Shown: piece after piece, positions 1 to 5,859 of the stretch
Layout of the letters: each line of letters begins with the position of its first letter
How positions within the stretch are numbered: position 1 is the stretch's first letter
From: an uncultured Lachnospiraceae bacterium
Lineage (GTDB): Bacteria > Bacillota > Clostridia > Lachnospirales > Lachnospiraceae
Length of the DNA stretch: 11,055 nt
Assembly (NCBI GenBank): GCA_910586605.1
Contig: CAJUJR010000092.1
Span: 1 to 11,055, forward strand
Reading direction: 5' to 3'
Program-made: the position numbers and the translations under genes
Notes under the pieces: model-generated
What the model was told of the DNA's origin: nothing
What the model saw: the letters and a program-made list of their open reading frames with translations, nothing else
Databases searched by the model: none

Positions 1-52
1 AAGATATTTTTTATTTCCTTAAATTTAGCTACGATTGGCTGTGAATAGTAAC
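1..52. repeat. 52-bp inverted repeat, left copy
   Basis: The first 52 bases match the reverse complement of 10936-10987 at 49 of 52 positions; the three differences are all transitions (positions 27, 29 and 34 of the alignment). The outer end is AT-rich (starts AAGATATTTTTT) and the inner end is GGCTGTGAATAGTAAC. The two copies diverge directly inside position 52. Because the copy begins at base 1, its true outer limit cannot be seen. It does not encode a protein and has no strong hairpin of its own. Confidence 0.85.
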
Positions 53-91
53 TAGTAAATGCTGCTGCCCTGGAGCAACTAATCTTTTCCA

Positions 92-120
92 TTGCTTTGA
101 AAACCAAGTTATGTTATACT
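92..120 (+). promoter_or_regulatory. Promoter of ugd (extended -10)
   Basis: A -35 box TTGCTT (92-97) and a -10 box TATACT (115-120) are separated by exactly 17 bases, and the -10 is preceded by TG (112-113), making an extended -10 element. Transcription would start near 127, giving a leader of about 130 bases before the chosen ugd start. The box sequences and spacing are seen directly; activity is inferred. Confidence 0.6.
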
Positions 121-255
121 TTCCAGATAACCAGCCTGTGGTGCACCAGCGAAACTTTTTGATATTACAAGCAGAAAAACAGGCAAGCATTTAGAGAAAG
201 GAATGTATGGTTTGGTAGAATGCACTCTGGCATTTACTGCCATACAGGGATGAAA

Positions 256-1566
256 ATGAAAATATCAGTTGCAGGTACAGGATATGTAGGTTTAGTTGCA
301 GGCGTATGTTTTGCCGAGATGGGGCATGACGTTACCTGCGTGGATGTAGATGAAAAAAAGATAGAACTTATGAAATCAGGCGTATCCCCAATTTACGAAG
401 CTGATTTGGAAAGCCTGATGCAAAAAAATTATGCTGCCGGAAACCTTCATTATACAACAGATTACCAGTTAGCATACCGTGATGCCGAGGTGATTTTTAT
501 TGGCGTAGGGACGCCAGAGCAGCCAGACGGTTCTGCAAACCTTTCATACATAGCAGGAGTTTCCAGGCAAATTGCTGAAACGATAGAACGTGACTGCCTT
601 GTTGTTGTAAAATCCACCGTCCCTATTGGGACAAATGACAAAGTAGAACAGTTTATCCATGATTTCCTAATTCATGATGTTCATGTAGAAGTGGCGTCAA
701 ATCCAGAATTTTTAGCACAGGGGACAGCAGTACATGATACGCTTCACGCTGCCCGCATTATTATTGGGACAGAATCAGAATGGGCAGAAAATATATTGCG
801 TGAAGTTTATCAAAATTTTGAACCACCGGTTGTATCTGTAAACCGCCGTTCTGCTGAAATGATTAAATATGCTTCCAATGATTTCCTGGCGCTGAAAATA
901 TCTTATATGAATGATATCGCTAACCTTTGTGAACTGGTTGGCGCAGATATTGAAGACGTCGCACAGGGAATGTCATATGACAGGAGGATTGGAGACCGAT
1001 TTTTAAATGCCGGCATTGGGTATGGCGGCTCCTGCTTCCCAAAAGATACAAAGGCTTTAAAATATCTGGCAGCACAGCATGGATATAGGCTCCGCACGGT
1101 GGAGGCCGCTGTTGATGTTAATTTAGAGCAAAAAACAAAATTATTTAAAAAAGCATCCGAACGTATGATTACCTTCCAGGGATTAAAGGTAGCTGTTTTA
1201 GGTTTAACTTTTAAATCAGGGACAGACGATTTAAGAGAGGCTCCTTCTTTAGATAATGTAAAATTATTGTTGGAGGCAGGTTCCGATATTTCTGCATACG
1301 ACCCAATCGGGGAAGATAATTTTAGGAAAATATATCCAGATGGCGAAAACCTCCATGGCACGGTACATTATGCCAAATCAGCGCAGGAAGCTTTGCAGGG
1401 AGCACATATCTGTTTTGTATTTACCGAATGGAGAGAGATAAAGGAAGTAAAACCAGAAGAATTTAAAAAACTTATGCATACTGCGCTTGTGTATGACGGA
1501 CGGAACTTATACGATATACATAAAATGAAAGATGCAGGAGTGGAATATTACAGTATCGGACGATAA
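256..1566 (+). CDS. ugd: UDP-glucose 6-dehydrogenase
   Basis: The enzyme oxidises UDP-glucose to UDP-glucuronate with two NAD+ in the cytoplasm, supplying acidic sugars for capsule, exopolysaccharide or cell-wall polymers. From the ATG at 256 the protein is 436 residues. It opens with a Rossmann NAD-binding motif (GTGYVG, about residues 7-12), has the central dehydrogenase helix with K204 and N208, and the catalytic cysteine motif GGSCFPKD with C260 and D264. These numbers coincide with those of the well-studied Streptococcus pyogenes enzyme, which supports this start. A C-terminal UDP-binding domain (about 305-430) contains the LGLTFKSGTDDLREAPS motif. The frame extends upstream to ATG 220 and ATG 250, but AGGG at 246-249 is well spaced (6 bases) for 256, and residues before it do not fit the family. 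The gene is monocistronic: own promoter upstream, stacked terminators downstream. Confidence 0.95.
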   Translation: MKISVAGTGYVGLVAGVCFAEMGHDVTCVDVDEKKIELMKSGVSPIYEADLESLMQKNYAAGNLHYTTDYQLAYRDAEVIFIGVGTPEQPDGSANLSYIAGVSRQIAETIERDCLVVVKSTVPIGTNDKVEQFIHDFLIHDVHVEVASNPEFLAQGTAVHDTLHAARIIIGTESEWAENILREVYQNFEPPVVSVNRRSAEMIKYASNDFLALKISYMNDIANLCELVGADIEDVAQGMSYDRRIGDRFLNAGIGYGGSCFPKDTKALKYLAAQHGYRLRTVEAAVDVNLEQKTKLFKKASERMITFQGLKVAVLGLTFKSGTDDLREAPSLDNVKLLLEAGSDISAYDPIGEDNFRKIYPDGENLHGTVHYAKSAQEALQGAHICFVFTEWREIKEVKPEEFKKLMHTALVYDGRNLYDIHKMKDAGVEYYSIGR

Positions 1567-1592
1567 AAAGGGGAATGCAAGCGCATTCCCCT
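1562..1592. repeat. 31-bp direct repeat, copy 1, with terminator-type hairpin
   Basis: This copy is identical over 31 bases to 1657-1687, 95 bases further on. It contains the last bases of ugd including its TAA stop (1564-1566), then a hairpin with 9-bp arms GGGGAATGC (1570-1578) and GCATTCCCC (1583-1591) around an AAGC loop. On the + strand no T-run follows the stem; on the - strand five Ts follow. It is therefore a good intrinsic terminator only for leftward transcription. Confidence 0.8.
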
Positions 1593-1595
1593 AGC

Positions 1596-1616
1596 AAAAA
1601 AGCCAAAGGCTTTTTT
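1596..1616 (+). terminator. Bidirectional intrinsic terminator after ugd
   Basis: Perfect inverted repeat AAAAAAGCC (1596-1604) / GGCTTTTTT (1608-1616) with an AAA loop. The T6 tail makes it a candidate rho-independent terminator for ugd, and by symmetry also in the other direction. The GC core is only three pairs, so it may be weak alone; it sits between two stronger hairpins. Confidence 0.55.
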
Positions 1617-1659
1617 GTTGGTGTACCACTATGTTACAGCATAATTTCCTATTAAAGAT

Positions 1660-1691
1660 AAAAAGGGGAATGCAAGCGCATTCCCCTTTTT
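1660..1691. terminator. Bidirectional intrinsic terminator between ugd and DUF1292 gene
   Basis: A near-ideal symmetrical terminator: five As, arms GGGGAATGC (1665-1673) and GCATTCCCC (1678-1686), loop AAGC, then five Ts (1687-1691). It ends one base before the stop codon of the leftward DUF1292 gene, so it serves that gene directly and also ugd from the other side. It is the second copy of the 31-bp direct repeat (1657-1687). Confidence 0.85.
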
Positions 1692-1692
1692 A

Positions 1693-2007
1693 TCAGTCAT
1701 CTTCCGATGCAAAGTATTCCATAAAAGCCTCTGAAACTTCCAAAAGCTCTTCTTCATCTGATATGCCACAATATTGTGGATTGCCCTCTTCATCTTCAGA
1801 ATAGATTAAAATAATAAGCTGGTCATCTGGAAACTGTTCTGTACCTTCAATTGGAAGGACAGCAATATATTCTTTTTCTTCATCCTCTATTTCCATTGAT
1901 GCCATTACCTGGACTTCTACTGTATTGCCATCATCATCAGTAAGGGTAATTGCTGTAATTTCCCCCTCTTCATTTTCAAAAAAAAGATCTTTATTCCTAT
2001 CGTTCAT
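1693..2007 (-). CDS. DUF1292 family protein
   Basis: A small, very acidic cytoplasmic protein of 104 residues with no signal peptide or membrane segment. The core (about residues 14-80), with ITLTDDDGNTVEVQVMAS, an acidic turn, EYIAVLPIEG and later LIILIYSEDEEGNPQYCGI, is the DUF1292 (YrzB-like) pattern common in Firmicutes. In many of these organisms such genes lie beside yqgF/ruvX and ureP-type housekeeping genes, but here it stands alone. Molecular function is unknown for the family. The ATG start is fixed by AGGAGAGG just upstream on the - strand. A consensus-like promoter lies 113-141 bases before the start and a strong terminator follows the stop, so it is a single-gene unit. Confidence 0.85.
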   Translation of the reverse strand: MNDRNKDLFFENEEGEITAITLTDDDGNTVEVQVMASMEIEDEEKEYIAVLPIEGTEQFPDDQLIILIYSEDEEGNPQYCGISDEEELLEVSEAFMEYFASEDD

Positions 2008-2040
2008 TTGCCTCTCCTCATAGCTTTTTATTCTCGCGTA

Positions 2041-2105
2041 CGCAATGAGCCAAACACGAGCATGTTTGCGGCAGGAATATTAACGCATATAAATATTTCC
2101 CTGCC
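2041..2105 (-). promoter_or_regulatory. Structured 5' leader of DUF1292 gene
   Basis: The roughly 105-base leader between the predicted transcription start and the DUF1292 start codon holds two inverted repeats. One is CAAACA (2051-2056) / TGTTTG (2063-2068) with a 6-base loop. The other is a longer imperfect stem, GGCAGGAATATT (2070-2081) / AATATTTCCCTGCC (2092-2105), around a 10-base loop. Neither has a terminator-type T-run and no known riboswitch class is recognised. A role in mRNA stability or control of translation is only inferred. Confidence 0.35.
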
Positions 2106-2119
2106 ACAGCATATAAAGG

Positions 2120-2148
2120 ATTTTAGCATTTTGGTGCATATCTGTCAA
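2120..2148 (-). promoter_or_regulatory. Promoter of DUF1292 gene
   Basis: On the - strand a perfect -35 TTGACA (2148-2143) and a -10 TAAAAT (2125-2120) are separated by exactly 17 bases. Transcription would start near 2113. The -35 box lies only five bases from the flank of the adjacent MITE-like element, so the insertion stopped just short of this promoter. Confidence 0.7.
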
Positions 2149-2153
2149 ACTTA

Positions 2154-2308
2154 GGAACTGTTAAAAAATTACTTGTGACAAGAACGCCGTATAAATGTCC
2201 AGCTACAAAGAAGAAAATCGCAGGCATAGTGGGCTATGTCAAGATTTTCTGATGTCGTAGATGGACATTTAGACAAGTGATTGTCATGAGTAATTTATTA
2301 ACAGTTCC
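2154..2308. mobile_element. MITE-like 155-bp palindromic element
   Basis: The ends form a terminal inverted repeat: GGAACTGTTAAaAAATTACT on the left matches the complement of the right end with one mismatch over the first 20 bases, and similarity continues inward (TGACAA, then AAATGTCCA with CTAC, then GAAAATC) to a central CATAG-TGGG-CTATG hairpin at about 2228-2241. The whole element can fold into one long imperfect hairpin. TTA occurs on both flanks (2151-2153 and 2309-2311), consistent with a 3-bp target duplication. It encodes nothing, so mobility would need a transposase elsewhere. The parent family is not identified. Confidence 0.75.
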
Positions 2309-3811
2309 TTATTGTTTATGTACAACAGAAAGCGCTGTAAAACGCGACCATTCTTTTGATTCTGCTGGGTTTACTGCGTAAAAACCAATCATTACGCCTG
2401 TAAAACCGCTTGCCACTTCTGTAGACAAATAACGCGTATACGCATCAGATAAATGGATTTTTTCAATTCCATTTACCAGATAAAAATGATACTGCTCTGC
2501 CTCTGCTATAACTTCAAAGGTTACTTTTTCAGCATCACAGATAACCTGCTTGCTTTCCTGGCTGACACATTCAATTGTCTGGCGGACAAAAACAGTGGTT
2601 CTTCCTGTCCCATCAGGCCTTGCTCCAATCTCATAATGATGCAGTTCATCCATATAGAAAGAAATGCCACATTCCTGCTGCCCACATTCCACATCACAGC
2701 ACAAGGTAATGTCAAATTCTGTCTGCCGGATGGCGGCAAACGTAGGGGAAGCCGTTTCATCCAATGTAATTTTTGTCCCGCAAAGTTCCAGTGCATTATC
2801 TGAAAAACGGTAGTTCTTATTTTCTGGAATCCTTAAGAAACACCAGTCTAATTTTGTATCTAGGTTTTCAAATGTTTTTTCATAGGAAAGCTCCTGCTCT
2901 TTAAAAACAACATTATCTGGAAGCTCAAATTCTAGCTGGCAAGTCCCATCTGTCCCCATCGTAAACCAGCCGTCTTCTTGCCAGTAAAGAGGAACCAGGC
3001 AGGCTTCACGCCCAAGATGATGGAACGTATGCCATTTATGGATTTGGCGGAAAGCAAGATGCATAAACCACCAATTCCCATTTGCATCTTCAACAATATC
3101 ACCATGCCCCGCGGCCTGGAGCTGATAACCTCCAAGATTCCGGTTTGTCAGCACCGGGTTGTTTGGATAGGATTCATATGGCCCCCAGATAGCCTTACTC
3201 CGGGCATAATTTGCCATATGGCCATACTCTGTCCCACCTTCTGCCTCTACCAGATAATAATATTCTCCAAAACGGTACAGATGCGGGGATTCCAGATATC
3301 TTCCGCCAGTACCATGCCATAATACTTTACTTGGCGTAAGCATTTTTCCAGTTTCAATGTCAATTTCGCTCATCTGGATACAGCCAACGCCTTTCTCATC
3401 ACTTCCATTGCTGATAAAATATGTTTTTCCATCTTCAAAAAATAAAGATGGGTCGATTCCATCCTGTTCTACAAGTATCGGTTCTGACCATTCTCCATAT
3501 ATATCATCTGTATAAACATAAAAATTCTGCGGAATACTGTCATTGGTTGTAACCATATAAAAACGCCCATTATGGCAGCGGATTGTCGGAGCGAATACTC
3601 CTCCGGAACTACGAATACCACTTAATTCAATTTGGGATGGCCTTGTCAAGCAATGGCCAATCTGCTTCCAGTTTACCATGTCATCGCTTTCAAAAACCGG
3701 AACCCCTGGAAAATACTGAAAAGTACTGCATACCATATAATACTTGTCCTGATAACGGCATACGCTTGGATCAGGATACATTCCCCTTAAAACAGGATTT
3801 TGATATTTCAT
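2309..3811 (-). CDS. Glycoside hydrolase family 43 (probable beta-xylosidase / arabinofuranosidase)
   Basis: From the ATG at 3811 the protein is 500 residues. The first 290 or so form a five-bladed propeller opening with NPVLRGMYPDPSVCR, the GH43 signature. Expected catalytic residues are D14 (general base, in YPDPS), D120 (pKa modulator, in DGIDPSLFF) and E175 (acid, in LESPHLY); H236 in AGHGD would bind the central ion. The remaining 190 residues look like the C-terminal beta-sandwich found in XynB3-type xylosidases. There is no signal peptide, so it probably acts in the cytoplasm on imported xylo- or arabino-oligosaccharides. The frame can be extended to a TTG at 3823, but that start has no proper binding site; the ATG at 3811 has GGTG six bases upstream and begins at the family motif. 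No transporter or regulator partner adjoins it. The stop codon lies in the target duplication of the MITE-like element. Substrate is not determinable from sequence alone. Confidence 0.9.
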   Translation of the reverse strand: MKYQNPVLRGMYPDPSVCRYQDKYYMVCSTFQYFPGVPVFESDDMVNWKQIGHCLTRPSQIELSGIRSSGGVFAPTIRCHNGRFYMVTTNDSIPQNFYVYTDDIYGEWSEPILVEQDGIDPSLFFEDGKTYFISNGSDEKGVGCIQMSEIDIETGKMLTPSKVLWHGTGGRYLESPHLYRFGEYYYLVEAEGGTEYGHMANYARSKAIWGPYESYPNNPVLTNRNLGGYQLQAAGHGDIVEDANGNWWFMHLAFRQIHKWHTFHHLGREACLVPLYWQEDGWFTMGTDGTCQLEFELPDNVVFKEQELSYEKTFENLDTKLDWCFLRIPENKNYRFSDNALELCGTKITLDETASPTFAAIRQTEFDITLCCDVECGQQECGISFYMDELHHYEIGARPDGTGRTTVFVRQTIECVSQESKQVICDAEKVTFEVIAEAEQYHFYLVNGIEKIHLSDAYTRYLSTEVASGFTGVMIGFYAVNPAESKEWSRFTALSVVHKQ

Positions 3812-3896
3812 AATTTGCACCAAGCCTCAAGCGAAAATGCTTGCATATTCATTTGAGGCGCAAACACAAAGGGTAAAAAATGTGTGTTTGCATATT
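3812..3896 (-). promoter_or_regulatory. Structured leader of GH43 gene with overlapping small ORF
   Basis: On the - strand two stem-loops precede the GH43 start: CAAACACA (3890-3883) with TGTGTTTG (3868-3861), then GCCTCAA (3859-3853) with TTGAGGC (3830-3824), the latter extended by an outer TTTGC/GCAAA pairing that ends two bases before the start codon. A 14-codon open frame, MNMQAFSLEAWCKL (3852-3808 with stop), runs through the second stem and its TGA overlaps the GH43 ATG as ATGA. TTGCATATT occurs twice (3841-3849 and 3888-3896 on +). The small ORF lacks a clear ribosome binding site. Confidence 0.35.
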
Positions 3897-4014
3897 ATCC
3901 TTTCCTCTTTTTTCTTTTACCCTTTCTCTCCATTACCAGGGCATATTAGCAAAACTGCCACAATCTGGTATCTTCATACTATTATAACTTTATAGGCTAA
4001 ATATAGCATGTATA

Positions 4015-4027
4015 AGTAACGATTACT
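4015..4027. promoter_or_regulatory. Candidate operator palindrome AGTAACGATTACT
   Basis: A 13-bp palindrome, AGTAA-CGA-TTACT, lies in the middle of the divergent region between GH43 and MATE. Its size and central CG resemble LacI-family sugar-regulator operators. About 30 bases to its left, on the - strand, a TATAAT (3986-3981) could be the GH43 -10 box, although no convincing -35 accompanies it. Assignment to a regulator is speculative. The rest of 3897-4090 is AT-rich with nothing else supportable. Confidence 0.25.
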
Positions 4028-4092
4028 ATAAAAAATATGACATATTCTAGCACAAAACGGACAGGATGTGGTTATTTTTGTTTAAAATGCTA

Positions 4093-4120
4093 TTGTAATT
4101 TTCACAGAATATGGTATAGT
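4093..4120 (+). promoter_or_regulatory. Promoter of MATE transporter gene
   Basis: A -35 box TTGTAA (4093-4098) and a -10 box TATAGT (4115-4120) are spaced 16 bases apart, with TG at 4112-4113 giving an extended -10. Transcription would start near 4127, about 75 bases before the start codon. No attenuator hairpin or known regulator site is visible in that leader. Confidence 0.55.
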
Positions 4121-4201
4121 GAGCAGTAATATTTTTTTGTCAAAGCGCCATTATTCATTACTTACACGGCCATTCTAAACATCATGCAGAAAGGAGAAGT
4201 T

Positions 4202-5584
4202 ATGGGCAAATATATTGGAAGCAGGCAGTTTTATAAAAAGCTTCTCTGGCTTACCGTACCAATTATGATACAAAATGCCATCACAAATTTTGTAGGTTTT
4301 TTGGATAATATCATGGTTGGGCGGCTTGGCACAGAACAGATGTCCGGGGTAGCAATTGTGAACCAATTTGTTTTTGTATTTAATTTATTCATCTTCGGAG
4401 GGTTATCCGGCGCCGGGATTTTTGGGGCGCAATTTTATGGAAGCCGGGACTATAAAGGAATCCGTGATACTTTCCGTTTTAAGATAATTACAGGAATTAT
4501 TGTTTCTGCACTGACATTTTTGATCTTACTTGGCTTTGGGCAGAATTTGATTCAGATGTTCCTTACCTCTTCTGATGGAGGCGATTCTGCGGCAACCTTT
4601 CGGTATGGAATGTCCTATCTGCATATTATCCTGCTGGAAATTATTCCATTTGTAATTGTGCAGATTTATGCCAGTACCCTCCGTGAAACCGGGGAAACAG
4701 TAATCCCAATGGCAGCCGGGGTCGCTGCAGTCATTATAAACCTTGCGTTAAATTATATCCTGATTTTTGGAAAATTTGGGGCGCCAATGCTCGGAGTAGC
4801 AGGCGCAGCGATTGCAACCGTAATTTCCAGGGTTGCCGAATGCTGTATTGTAGCGGGATGGACACATCTCCATAAGCAAAAGAACCCATTTATTGCCGGG
4901 GCGTACCGTACCTTAAAAGTTCCGGCCGCCCTTACAAAGCAAATTTTAATAAAGGGCACGCCTTTAATGCTAAACGAAGTTTTGTGGGCAGGCGGAATGG
5001 CAATGATTAACCAGTGTTTTTCCATACGCGGCTTGTCTGTCGTTGCAGCGCTTAATATAACCAGCACAATTGCCAATTTGTTCAATGTAATTTTCATTGC
5101 TATGGGAAGCTGTGTTTCTATTTTAGTTGGACAGCACCTGGGGGCAAATGAATTCCAGGAAGCAAAAGACACCGCGGCAAAAGTTATAACATTCTCTGTA
5201 CTTGTTACAGTGATTACCAGCACTGTCTTATACCTGGTTTCGGGATTTTTCCCACAACTGTACAATACATCACAGGGAATCCGGCTTCTGGCGGGCAGGA
5301 TGATATGTATAAATGCGGTTGTAATGCCATTGCAGGCATTTCTGCATTCCGCCTATTTTACAATACGTTCTGGCGGGCGGACATGGATTACTTTTATGTT
5401 TGACAGCGCTTATACATGGTGCGTTGCAATTCCGTTTGCATATTGCATTGTCCATTTTACTGCTTTAGAAATCCTTCCAGTATACGCAATGTATTGCAGC
5501 TTGGATATTATAAAGGCCATTGTCGGGTTTATTTTGTTAAAAAAAGGAATTTGGGTAAGAAATATCGTAGAAAATCCGTGTTAA
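4202..5584 (+). CDS. MATE family multidrug/cation antiporter
   Basis: A 460-residue integral membrane protein with the typical MATE layout: two six-helix bundles (about residues 10-220 and 235-455) joined by a cytoplasmic loop. The N-terminal stretch LTVPIMIQNAITNFVGFLDN followed by MVGRLGTEQMSGVAIVNQ is the family signature, and an equivalent element recurs in the second half (IKGTPLMLNEVLWAGGMAMINQ). MATE proteins export drugs or metabolites in exchange for Na+ or H+; the substrate cannot be deduced here. The frame begins at ATG 4184, but the strong AAGGAG at 4191-4196 places the real start at 4202, five bases downstream. It is a single gene, diverging from GH43 and convergent with copA. 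Confidence 0.92.
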   Translation: MGKYIGSRQFYKKLLWLTVPIMIQNAITNFVGFLDNIMVGRLGTEQMSGVAIVNQFVFVFNLFIFGGLSGAGIFGAQFYGSRDYKGIRDTFRFKIITGIIVSALTFLILLGFGQNLIQMFLTSSDGGDSAATFRYGMSYLHIILLEIIPFVIVQIYASTLRETGETVIPMAAGVAAVIINLALNYILIFGKFGAPMLGVAGAAIATVISRVAECCIVAGWTHLHKQKNPFIAGAYRTLKVPAALTKQILIKGTPLMLNEVLWAGGMAMINQCFSIRGLSVVAALNITSTIANLFNVIFIAMGSCVSILVGQHLGANEFQEAKDTAAKVITFSVLVTVITSTVLYLVSGFFPQLYNTSQGIRLLAGRMICINAVVMPLQAFLHSAYFTIRSGGRTWITFMFDSAYTWCVAIPFAYCIVHFTALEILPVYAMYCSLDIIKAIVGFILLKKGIWVRNIVENPC

Positions 5585-5585
5585 T

Positions 5586-5614
5586 AAAAAGGGGGAATGC
5601 CCGCGCATCCCCCT
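5586..5614 (-). terminator. Intrinsic terminator of csoR-copA operon, shared with MATE gene
   Basis: Read on the - strand, GGGGGATGC, a GCGG loop and GCATTCCCCC (one bulged base) are followed by five Ts: a strong intrinsic terminator about 36 bases past the copA stop. Read on the + strand the hairpin forms immediately after the MATE stop but lacks a T-run. The stem is a variant of the two hairpins at 1570-1591 and 1665-1686, sharing the core GGGGAATGC...GCAT..CCCC. Confidence 0.75.
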
Positions 5615-5649
5615 AATATCCCACTATTACAGCAAATTGCCTGTACCAG

Positions 5650-5859
5650 CTACTGAATAGAAAGCACTTTATAATCCTGGTCTTCTACTGCTTTTTGCAG
5701 GGTGCTGTCCGCAATTTCTGCGTTTAATGTAACAACAGCAGTACCAGATTCATGGCTTACATTGGCGCTTTCTACCTCTGATAATGCTTCAAGGCATTTC
5801 TGCACTCTTGCCTCGCAATGCCCACACATCATGCCTTCAATTTTTAATGTTTTTTCCAT
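5650..5859 (-). CDS. copZ: CopZ-like copper chaperone, internal in-frame start within copA
   Basis: ATG 5859 is codon 770 of copA, in the same frame. It is preceded by AGGAGGT (5870-5864) with four bases to the ATG, one of the best ribosome binding sites in the window, encoded by the Q-E-V codons of the linker. Initiation there would give a free 69-residue HMA protein with the MMCGHC metal site (C12, C15), the size and fold of CopZ, a cytoplasmic Cu(I) chaperone that delivers copper to CopA. Either the gene is a fusion of formerly separate copA and copZ that kept the old start site, or it yields both fused and free forms. The site is seen; production of the free form is inferred. Confidence 0.5.
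   Translation of the reverse strand: MEKTLKIEGMMCGHCEARVQKCLEALSEVESANVSHESGTAVVTLNAEIADSTLQKAVEDQDYKVLSIQ

Noticed and set aside
220..255. Upstream extension of Ugd to ATG 220 (12 extra residues)
   Set aside because: The nearest purine-rich site is 17 bases away, and catalytic residue numbering fits the family only from ATG 256.
3812..3823. TTG start for the GH43 protein (4 extra residues)
   Set aside because: GAGG is a single base from the TTG, too close to function, and the family motif begins right after ATG 3811.
4753..5265. A 170-codon - strand frame opposite the MATE gene
   Set aside because: It is complementary to confident MATE coding sequence and shows no domain or binding site.
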